From the NCBI GenBank assembly GCA_937926185.1, contig CALEYM010000617.1:1-12259 (forward strand): 12,259 nt of DNA, written 5' to 3'. Positions 7,517-12,259 of this stretch are shown in pieces (the stretch's first letter is position 1; the number at the start of each line of letters is the position of its first letter). Made by a program: the position numbers and the translations under genes. Source of the stretch: an uncultured Bacteroidota bacterium (GTDB lineage: Bacteria; Bacteroidota; Bacteroidia; Chitinophagales; Saprospiraceae). Below the pieces are notes generated by a model that made no database searches, had not been told where the DNA came from, and saw only the letters and a program-made list of their open reading frames with translations.

Positions 7517-7530
7517 GTGAAAATTTTCAC
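7517..7530. promoter_or_regulatory. Perfect GTGA-N6-TCAC palindrome, possible Crp/Fnr operator
   Basis: GTGAAAATTTTCAC is a perfect 14 bp palindrome whose half-sites GTGA and TCAC are spaced by six bases, exactly as in Crp-type operators (TGA-N6-TCA is shared by Crp and Fnr sites). It lies 38 bp before the start codon of the Crp/Fnr gene and overlaps the stop codon of the DinB-like gene. Autoregulation is the natural inference. Binding is not shown. Confidence 0.5.
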
Positions 7531-7973
7531 GCCAGACAACGCCGCAGGTAATTGAGCTGCCCCAGGTGGTAATTCAGGTGTGCCAGCAGGTGCAGCAGCC
7601 CGCCCGCAACGGAGCGGCCGGCGCCGAAATGCGGATCGGGGAAGGGTTCGTCGAGGCGCTCGTCCGGCATTGTTGAAAACACCCGTTCCACAATCTGCCG
7701 CGCCGCGCCGAGTTGTGCCAGTATTTCCGCGCGGGGCACATTTCGGGCGGAAAATTCCAGGTCGTGCTGTCGTATGTAGCCCGAAGCGCCCAACATGGCG
7801 CCGATAAAATGTTGCAGGTTGCCGGCAATGTGCAGACCGAGCGTGCCGGCGCAGTTGGCGATCTGCCCGCGCACCTGCCAAAGGCTATCCTCGCCGGGAA
7901 ACGCGTTGATCTCTGCGACAAACTTGTCGAGGTCGCGCAAAAAGAAGGTCTGAAATTCGGATGTGCGGCTCAT
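7527..7973 (-). CDS. DinB-superfamily four-helix-bundle protein
   Basis: A 148-residue cytoplasmic protein of the DinB/YfiT-like putative metalloenzyme fold. The frame is open far upstream to 8372, but the ATG at 7973 gives the usual family length and the extension crosses repeat-rich sequence. Likely metal ligands are H48 (LGLHIAGN), H132 and H136 (LLAHLNYHLGQLNYLRR), the last two matching the H-x3-H-x-GQ pattern of the family. Some members are thiol transferases (bacillithiol or mycothiol), others have no known reaction; the substrate here is unknown. It precedes the Crp/Fnr gene on the same strand by 48 bp and may be co-transcribed with it. Confidence 0.87.
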   Translation of the reverse strand: MSRTSEFQTFFLRDLDKFVAEINAFPGEDSLWQVRGQIANCAGTLGLHIAGNLQHFIGAMLGASGYIRQHDLEFSARNVPRAEILAQLGAARQIVERVFSTMPDERLDEPFPDPHFGAGRSVAGGLLHLLAHLNYHLGQLNYLRRCLA

Positions 7974-8041
7974 GTCGGTGGAGTGGGTTGCCGGGTAGCG
8001 GGCTTTAATCTGTTTGAATAACCGGGCACAAGATACGGCTA

Positions 8042-8091
8042 CTGTCCACTCTACGAGGGAAAAACATGAGATGCACACGTAGAGTGGACAG
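8042..8091. repeat. 14 bp perfect inverted repeat with 22 nt loop
   Basis: CTGTCCACTCTACG (8042-8055) is matched exactly by its reverse complement at 8078-8091. The loop is 22 nt. The size and loop are reminiscent of the larger hairpin at 10834-10927 but the sequence is unrelated. Either strand could form this stem. Role unknown. Confidence 0.8.
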
Positions 8092-8092
8092 G

Positions 8093-8107
8093 TCCGCCTG
8101 CGGCGGA
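8093..8107. repeat. Short GC-rich palindrome TCCGCC-TGC-GGCGGA
   Basis: A 6 bp perfect stem with a 3 nt loop, starting 2 bp after the previous inverted repeat. It resembles the ACGCCG-CCTA-CGGCGT hairpin nested in the large repeat at 10834-10927, which suggests a family of small GC-rich interspersed palindromes. Confidence 0.65.
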
Positions 8108-8226
8108 TGACAAGAACGGGGGAGAAAGAGAAGGTAGCTTGGGCCGGCGGCTTATGCATAGCCGGGGCTCGGCGGTATAGTCCGCGCAGTAAGGTCAAAT
8201 TCCGGACTAAGTCCAATGGATGCCCT

Positions 8227-8248
8227 TCCGAAGTCTGAAGACTTCGGA
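8227..8248. repeat. Perfect 10 bp inverted repeat TCCGAAGTCT/AGACTTCGGA
   Basis: Arms 8227-8236 and 8239-8248 with a 2 nt loop, about 50 bp past the nosY stop on the transcribed side. It shares the AGACTT/AAGTCT core with the palindrome at 5000-5032, although the core lies at the centre here and at the outer ends there. It could be an interspersed repeat or a weak end-of-operon hairpin. Confidence 0.75.
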
Positions 8249-8298
8249 GAGCAGCACTACCTTTCATTAAAGGATATGTAAGTCGCCCCACCAGCCGC

Positions 8299-9144
8299 TC
8301 AAATATCCTTCTTCCCAAATATCCTGACCGCCAGCCACAGCGGTCCCGCGATCCACAGCAGCATGGCGGCAAACGACAGTCCCATACCCGTTGCAGAGCC
8401 GAAAAAGTGCTGGAACAGGGCCCCCGTGTAGCCCATGAGCGCCGCGGCGTCGAGTTGGAGCAGCATGGCGATGCGCGACAGGTCGACGGGGTTGAGGAAA
8501 GCCAGGGCCATGATGGCTTTTTCGAGCGGGTAATCGCTGAACGCGAACATGCCCATCAGCACGATGCCGTCGTACAGGATGGTGCAGAAGAACCACAGCA
8601 GCAGCGCCAGCCCGATGCCCCGCGCCTTATCGCGCGAGAGCACGGCGGCCAGGAAAGCCAGCGATACGAAGGCGAGCGTGAGCAACAGTCCGCAAATTAC
8701 CAGCGTGAGGCCGCGCACCGAACCGTCGTACAACAGCACCGGCACACCCACCCCGATGCCGAAAGCGATGCAGAGCGAAACAGCCATGCCGAGGTATTGG
8801 CCGAGGAAGATGTCGGAGCGCTTCAACGGTTGCGCCAGCAGCAGTTCCATGAACTCGTAGGAGTTATACAGGTGTATCGTGGCAAATACGGTACTCACGA
8901 GCGGCAGCACGATCAGGATAATGTTCAGCAGGCTCATCATGCCCTTGGCCGGGTCGCTTTCCAGGTTGAAAAAACTCATGGATACCACCAGCAGGAACGC
9001 CAGATAGGCCAGCACAAAGCGGTTGCGCAGGATATCGTAAACGACGTATTTGGCAATTTTCAGCATCTTTTGGTGCGCTCGGACAGTTTCTGCCGGCAAG
9101 GATACGACGGTTTGCGGGAATTCTATGGCCGTGGAAATTTTCAT
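8299..9144 (-). CDS. nosY: NosY-like ABC-2 permease of the nitrous-oxide reductase cluster
   Basis: Integral inner-membrane permease that pairs with the NosF ATPase and NosD to mature the copper centres of N2O reductase. The 281 residues from the ATG at 9144 show about six membrane segments (FVLAYLAFLLVVSMSFF, LLNIILIVLPLVSTVFATIHLY, GMAVSLCIAFGIGVGVPVLL, LTLVICGLLLTLAFVSLAFLA, IGLALLLWFFCTILYDGIVL, LSFAAMLLWIAGPLWLAVRIF). The 'YNSYEFMELLLAQPLKRSDIFLGQYLG' region is a typical ABC-2 coupling section. Relatives begin near MLKIAKYVVYDILRNR, so the start may be the ATG at 9066 (255 residues); the extra 26 residues from 9144 look unrelated to the family. The gene follows ric by 3 bp, so the two are co-transcribed. 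The nosY call is supported by the nosF and nosD genes upstream. Confidence 0.88.
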   Translation of the reverse strand: MKISTAIEFPQTVVSLPAETVRAHQKMLKIAKYVVYDILRNRFVLAYLAFLLVVSMSFFNLESDPAKGMMSLLNIILIVLPLVSTVFATIHLYNSYEFMELLLAQPLKRSDIFLGQYLGMAVSLCIAFGIGVGVPVLLYDGSVRGLTLVICGLLLTLAFVSLAFLAAVLSRDKARGIGLALLLWFFCTILYDGIVLMGMFAFSDYPLEKAIMALAFLNPVDLSRIAMLLQLDAAALMGYTGALFQHFFGSATGMGLSFAAMLLWIAGPLWLAVRIFGKKDI

Positions 9145-9147
9145 GGT

Positions 9148-9879
9148 TCAGTTTTGATTATTCAACATTTCTTCCAGCAGGACGGCTTTTGGGAACAACA
9201 CGTTGTTTTCCAAATGCACGTGCCAGCGCAGGTCTTCGTCCAGTTCCCGGAGTTTGGCGAAGGCGACGCGGTAGGTGGTGCAGGCGTCTTCGGGCGGGTT
9301 AAATTCCGCGGTCAGGTCGCGCACGTTTTCAAGCAGGGCGCCGGCGTATTCGTGTTCGTGTTCCATCATCCGGATGGGGTTTTGCACCGTGCCGAAGGGT
9401 ACGGCGGGCGATTGCCGGTGTTCGCGTTGCGCCGCGCACATCGCTTTGATGTAGGGGAAAAGCACATTTTCTTCCTTGAGGATATGTTCCATCAGGTCGG
9501 TGGAGAGTAGTTCCACCTGTTTTTCCACCAATTTTAGTTCCGGATGCCGCTCGCCGTGTACGGCGGAGATTTTGGCGGTGAATTCGCGCAGCAACGGCAG
9601 GTTTTCGCGCAGGTAGCGGTGGTGCGTCTGCACGATATATTCGGCCAGGAAATCGGGTTCCCAGACCTCCGGGTTTTGGGAAGGCATTTCCGGCGCCTGC
9701 AATACCTGGTCCAGTTCGGTGGCGAGGGTTTCCCAACCAATATTTTTGTCGGAGCAGGCTTTTCCCAGCGATTTTTTGCCGCCGCAGCAGAAATCAATGC
9801 CGTGCCGTTTGAAAACTTCGGCGGTACGGTAATGGTGGGCAACCATTTCGCCCACGGTCATGTCTGGATGGATATTCAT
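9148..9879 (-). CDS. ric: Iron-sulfur cluster repair di-iron protein (RIC/ScdA/YtfE)
   Basis: Cytoplasmic di-iron protein that helps repair iron-sulfur and other iron centres damaged by nitric oxide or oxidants. The 243 residues contain the N-terminal ScdA_N (DUF542) domain with the cysteine pair C31-C32 in HGIDFCCGGKKSL, then a hemerythrin-like four-helix bundle. Ligand candidates follow the E. coli YtfE pattern: H86 or H87 (QTHHRYL), H132 and E136 (EHILKEEN), H174 (MMEHEHEY), H220 and E224 (RWHVHLENN). Length is as expected for the full two-domain protein. It sits between nosF and nosY on the same strand, 3 bp before nosY, so it is probably made together with the N2O reductase maturation proteins. 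That fits an organism exposed to NO from denitrification. Confidence 0.96.
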   Translation of the reverse strand: MNIHPDMTVGEMVAHHYRTAEVFKRHGIDFCCGGKKSLGKACSDKNIGWETLATELDQVLQAPEMPSQNPEVWEPDFLAEYIVQTHHRYLRENLPLLREFTAKISAVHGERHPELKLVEKQVELLSTDLMEHILKEENVLFPYIKAMCAAQREHRQSPAVPFGTVQNPIRMMEHEHEYAGALLENVRDLTAEFNPPEDACTTYRVAFAKLRELDEDLRWHVHLENNVLFPKAVLLEEMLNNQN

Positions 9880-9899
9880 AGTTTGGTGTGTTTTTTAAG

Positions 9900-10016
9900 T
9901 TTAGAGAAGGGTTTAGATGGTTTAGAAGGGTTTAGATGGTTTAGAAGGGTTTAGAGGGTTTAGAAGGGTTTAGAGGGTTTAGAAGGGTTTAGATGGTTTA
10001 GAAGGGTTTATTAAGG
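9900..10016. repeat. Telomere-like tandem array of TTTAGAAGGG/TTTAGATGG units
   Basis: The spacer between nosF and ric is almost entirely a tandem repeat. From 9912 to 10006 there are five copies of a 19 bp composite unit, TTTAGATGGTTTAGAAGGG, with G for T at one position in copies three and four. Degenerate units flank it on both sides (TTTAGAGAAGGG at 9900, TTTATTAAGG near 10007). On the transcribed strand it reads as CCCTTCTAAA repeats, with little secondary structure. It ends about 20 bp before the ric start codon, so it forms part of the ric leader. Confidence 0.92.
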
Positions 10017-10733
10017 TTAGCTTCGGCCTTCCTGTTCCATGATTTTGGCGATAGCCTTACCGAGCCTTGCCTCGCCGGTTTCGGTTTTCAGGGCTTCCAG
10101 CGTTTTAAAAAACACCAGCCGGCCTTCGGCCAGGTACATCACGTCGGTGGCCAGTTCTTCCAGGTCGCTCATGATGTGGGAGGTGATGAGAAACAGTTTG
10201 TCGCGTTCTTTTTCGCGTTGTATTTTGTCTTTCAGGATTTCTGCCGAGAGCGGATCGAGGCCGGCCGTGGGTTCGTCGAGGATCATCACCGGCGGATTAA
10301 ACAGGAAAGCCAGCGCGGCGCTCACTTTTTGCCGGGTGCCGCCCGACAGGGTGCGCATACTTTTTTGATAAATATCGGGCAGGCGGTAAGCATGTATCAA
10401 TTCTTCATCCGTCGTCACCGTGTCGCCATTGCGCAGGTCGCGCATCATGTCGAATAGTTGGCCTACCTGCATGTTGTCGGGGTAGCGCCCGATCTGGGGC
10501 ATGTAACCGATGTGCCGGCGGTATTGGGCGTCGATGGAGATGGGTTTTCCCGCGAAGGAAATGACGCCGCGTTCGGGCACCACCATGCCGAGTATGCTTT
10601 TGATCAGCGTCGTTTTGCCGGAGCCGTTAGGGCCTATAATGGCCACTGCCTGACCCTGCCCGAAACGGACGTCGATGTTTTTCAGTACCTCCAGTTTGCC
10701 GAAGGTTTTGTTGATCTGTTGTATATGTAACAT
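10017..10733 (-). CDS. nosF: NosF-like ABC transporter ATP-binding protein
   Basis: Cytoplasmic ATPase subunit that powers the NosDFY complex for copper-centre assembly of N2O reductase. All ABC motifs are present in the 238 residues: Walker A GPNGSGKT (34-41), Q-loop at Q80 (YMPQIGRYP), signature LSGGTRQK (129-136), Walker B VMILDEP (149-155), D-loop GLD (158-160) and H-loop H186 (LITSH). The signature variant GGTRQK and the short C-terminal tail agree with NosF-type importer/exporter ATPases. The neighbour nosD lies upstream and a NosY-like permease lies two genes downstream. The start ATG at 10733 is immediately preceded on the coding strand by the heptad repeat array, so the ribosome entry region is made of repeat sequence. 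Confidence 0.93.
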   Translation of the reverse strand: MLHIQQINKTFGKLEVLKNIDVRFGQGQAVAIIGPNGSGKTTLIKSILGMVVPERGVISFAGKPISIDAQYRRHIGYMPQIGRYPDNMQVGQLFDMMRDLRNGDTVTTDEELIHAYRLPDIYQKSMRTLSGGTRQKVSAALAFLFNPPVMILDEPTAGLDPLSAEILKDKIQREKERDKLFLITSHIMSDLEELATDVMYLAEGRLVFFKTLEALKTETGEARLGKAIAKIMEQEGRS

Positions 10734-10737
10734 GACA

Positions 10738-10827
10738 ATTGCGGATTGCGGATTGCGGATTACGGATTGCGGATTACGGATTGCGGATTGCGGATTGTCT
10801 CGAGGCCTCGGGACGCATTGCGGATTA
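10738..10827. repeat. ATTGCGG/ATTACGG heptad array next to the nosF start
   Basis: Eight full heptamers run head to tail from 10738 to 10793 (ATTGCGG three times, then ATTACGG, ATTGCGG, ATTACGG, ATTGCGG, ATTGCGG), followed by a partial ATTG. A perfect 10 bp palindrome CGAGGCCTCG (10801-10810) and one more ATTGCGG-ATTA copy (10817-10827) follow. The array lies 4 bp from the nosF start codon. The same heptamers appear after sdaA at 6559-6572. Copy number could change by replication slippage. Confidence 0.9.
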
Positions 10828-10833
10828 TCCCTC

Positions 10834-10927
10834 TTGAGTGATTATTTCATACGCCGCCTACGGCGTCGTATCCCACAGTATCCGGTCTGTTTCGACGCCA
10901 TAGGCGGCGTATGAAATAATCACTCAA
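10834..10927. repeat. Large hairpin with 35 bp arms between nosD and nosF
   Basis: Arms 10834-10868 and 10893-10927 are reverse complements at 34 of 35 positions (TTGAGTGATTATTTCATACG... and its mirror), with a 24 nt loop. The single mismatch is C against A in the CCTA/CTATGG part. Each arm also contains a nested small hairpin (ACGCCG-CCTA-CGGCGT on the left). The right arm ends 4 bp from the nosD stop codon. In the nosD-nosF transcript this would be a very stable stem that could end transcription partly, block RNA decay or be a mobile palindromic element. No U-run follows it on the transcribed strand. Confidence 0.93.
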
Positions 10928-10931
10928 TCAC

Positions 10932-12167
10932 TCAATGGCTATATGGTTTCATTAAGGGGGAATTATCGAGCAGTTTGTCGGGCGACAGGCTGGGAATGGC
11001 TTTTTCGGCGCGGTCGAGCAGGAGAACGGTGAAGCTGCGCCAGAACATCATGGCATAAGGCATCTGGTCGGACACCATGGCGAACAGGCTGACCGGGTGG
11101 TAAGGCACGTCTCCCTTCTGATCGCGGTCGAGGTCGTAGCCCTCGTATTTGTCCCAGAAGTTGTTGTCGAAAGTATTGAGTACCAGTTGATTGTTGGTAG
11201 ACACATCGAAGGTGTTCGCAAAAAAGTTGTTGTGCCGGAACGTGTTGTTGTCACAGCTGGCCTGTACTTTGATGGCCCAGCCGTTTTGCCGGAATACGTT
11301 TCGTTCCAGGGTGCTGCGGGTGCAGCCTTCCATGAATACGGCGACGGTGTTATCGGCGAAATCGTTGTCGGCTATATGGCTGCTTTGTATGTCTTTTAAT
11401 AAAATTCCGTAAGCGGCGCCACCTTTATTGGCGGTAAACTGATTGAACCGCATTGAAACGTTGCGGCTGTACATCACGGCCACGCCCGCGCCATTTCGCG
11501 TAAAGGTGTTGTGTTCGTAGGTATCGTTGTGCGAAAACATGAAGTGCAGGCCATAGCGGATATTGCTTTCACTCCAGTTTCGGGTGATCGTGGAATTGGT
11601 CACAAATTCAAAGTAGATGCCGTCGCGGTGTCCCTTTATGTTGTTGTCCGAAATAAACACGCTGTCGCATTTCCAGGCGTGGATGCCGTTGCCGGAAGTT
11701 TGTTCGACGGTGCCGGTGGCGCGAAGCCGGTTGCCGCTCACCCAGCAGCGTTTACTGGCGGAGAGGTAAATGCCGAAGTAGTTGTCGTCCAGTATATTGT
11801 TAAAAACATACACGTAGCGGGCGTTGTACACTTTAATGCCGGCCATGTCTTCCATCGATTTGGAACCGCAGCGCACGACGCGGAATCCGCTCACGCTCAC
11901 ATAATTGGAACGGATGCTGAGCGGTTGGTAGTTGTGTTCGCCGTCGAGCAGCGGCCAGCTTTCGCCCCGCAGTGTCAGCGGCTTATCGATCGTAATGCCG
12001 CCCTCCCGGTATTCGCCGGCGCGCACCAGCACGGTATCGAAAGGCCGCGCTTTTTCGACGGCTTCCTTCACGCTCGTTATTGCGCCGCCGGGGGCAACAA
12101 CCCAGGTACGGGCTGTTGCCGCCCAGGCGCAGAAAACGAAACAATATAGTACGGTTAGTTTTTTCAT
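10932..12167 (-). CDS. nosD: NosD, periplasmic copper-maturation beta-helix protein
   Basis: Periplasmic protein needed with NosF and NosY to build the copper clusters of N2O reductase. An in-frame ATG at 12209 exists, but 12167 gives a proper signal peptide (MKKLTVLYCFVFCAWAATA, cleavage before RTWVV), making 411 residues, which is a usual length. The mature part starts WVVAPGGAITSVKEAVEKARPFDTVLVRAGEYREGGITIDKPLTLRG, the family opening of NosD. It then has a right-handed parallel beta-helix with repeating N-N/N-x-I turns (FNNILDDNYFGIYLSAS, SGNRLRATG, ISDNNIKGHRDGIY, ITRNWSESN, EHNTFTRNG, RHNNFFANT), and the C-terminal 'NNFWDKYEGYDLDRDQKGDVPYHPV' typical of NosD. It is the first gene of the run visible here. 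nosZ and nosL would be expected upstream, beyond the window. Confidence 0.95.
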   Translation of the reverse strand: MKKLTVLYCFVFCAWAATARTWVVAPGGAITSVKEAVEKARPFDTVLVRAGEYREGGITIDKPLTLRGESWPLLDGEHNYQPLSIRSNYVSVSGFRVVRCGSKSMEDMAGIKVYNARYVYVFNNILDDNYFGIYLSASKRCWVSGNRLRATGTVEQTSGNGIHAWKCDSVFISDNNIKGHRDGIYFEFVTNSTITRNWSESNIRYGLHFMFSHNDTYEHNTFTRNGAGVAVMYSRNVSMRFNQFTANKGGAAYGILLKDIQSSHIADNDFADNTVAVFMEGCTRSTLERNVFRQNGWAIKVQASCDNNTFRHNNFFANTFDVSTNNQLVLNTFDNNFWDKYEGYDLDRDQKGDVPYHPVSLFAMVSDQMPYAMMFWRSFTVLLLDRAEKAIPSLSPDKLLDNSPLMKPYSH

Positions 12168-12197
12168 CGTTATTGTGTCATTATCGTCATTTTGCCA

Positions 12198-12215
12198 GGG
12201 GTTATGCAAAAAGTC
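12198..12215. mobile_element. Solo copy of the MITE terminal repeat upstream of nosD
   Basis: GGGGTTATGCAAAAAGTC differs at one base from the left end of the element at 4923-4940. Its orientation (GGGG outermost on the left) would make it the left end of an element that extends right, past the window. It lies 31 bp before the nosD start codon. It may be a true element end, a remnant or an insertion boundary. The other end cannot be seen. Confidence 0.45.
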
Positions 12216-12259
12216 GATGCACCGGAATTAGTTGATAACTTGGCCAAATATTATTCGAT

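Larger units (their letters stand above)
7974..8298. other. Gene-free, repeat-rich spacer between nosY and dinB-like gene
   Basis: About 325 bp without a supported gene on either strand. It contains three separate inverted repeats (8042-8091, 8093-8107, 8227-8248) and a short CCTTT/AAAGG hairpin (8260-8273). It separates the end of the nos cluster from the DinB/Crp pair, so one of these hairpins might end nos transcription, but none is followed by a clear U-run on the - strand. Confidence 0.65.

Noticed and set aside
7974..8372. Long upstream extension of the DinB-like reading frame (to 8372)
   Set aside because: The extension runs through inverted repeats and into the nosY coding end. The DinB fold begins at the ATG at 7973, which gives the usual family length.
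8407..9510. Long + strand open frame (367 codons) opposite nosY and ric
   Set aside because: It is rich in Gln, His, Glu and Arg with no recognisable domain, and lies antisense to two well-supported genes. GC-rich coding sequence produces such mirror frames.
9900..10016. Array considered as a CRISPR locus
   Set aside because: Units are 9-10 bp, directly tandem and lack unique spacers; no cas gene is present.
10675..10914. + strand frame of 79 codons reading DCGLRITDCGLRIAD
   Set aside because: It is simply a translation of the heptad repeat array and the adjoining hairpin, not a plausible protein.
11511..12149. 212-codon + strand open frame opposite nosD
   Set aside because: Antisense to the beta-helix gene with its signal peptide and family motifs; no independent support.
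12216..12259. FNR/NNR-type box (TTGAT near 12232) upstream of nosD
   Set aside because: Only one half-site fits; the opposite half-site at the required spacing is absent.

Overview
The window looks like a chromosomal segment of a Bacteroidota bacterium, most likely from the Saprospiria/Chitinophagales side of the phylum. The evidence is a type IX secretion (T9SS) sorting tail on a large Asp-box repeat protein, Bacteroidota-style intergenic palindromes and short tandem repeats, start sites without clear Shine-Dalgarno sequences, and the family types present. The organism is inferred from these traits; no marker gene fixes the genus.

Left part, + strand (1-6557). A secreted, cell-surface-type protein with 13 Asp-box repeats and a T9SS tail (145-3741) is followed by a two-gene unit: a small one-pass membrane protein and a GerW/YtfJ-family protein (3832-4733). 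This pair recalls the Bacillus ytfI-ytfJ pair although nothing here suggests sporulation. A ~400 bp spacer holds a 179 bp MITE-like element with 18 bp imperfect terminal inverted repeats and a perfect internal palindrome. It lies in the leader of a single-chain iron-sulfur L-serine ammonia-lyase gene (5136-6557).

Middle part, - strand (6595-8298). From right to left this holds a DinB-superfamily protein, then a short Crp/Fnr-family regulator preceded by a perfect GTGA-N6-TCAC palindrome (a plausible autoregulatory operator), then a relic of an IS4-like transposase that overlaps the regulator's stop codon. About 325 bp without a gene (7974-8298) carries three unrelated inverted repeats.

Right part, - strand (8299-12167). 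This is an accessory cluster of nitrous-oxide reductase, transcribed right to left: nosD (periplasmic beta-helix protein), nosF (ABC ATPase), ric/scdA/ytfE (di-iron repair protein for NO-damaged iron centres) and nosY (ABC-2 permease). nosZ and nosL are not in the window and would be expected to the right. The ric gene inside the nosDFY run is the most biologically suggestive arrangement: copper-site maturation for N2O reduction is coupled to repair of nitrosative damage.

Two of the three spacers in the nos run are filled with repeats: a 35 bp-armed hairpin plus ATTGCGG heptads between nosD and nosF, and a telomere-like TTTAGAAGGG/TTTAGATGG array between nosF and ric. A third copy of the MITE terminal repeat lies just upstream of nosD. 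No RNA gene, CRISPR array or complete insertion sequence was seen.
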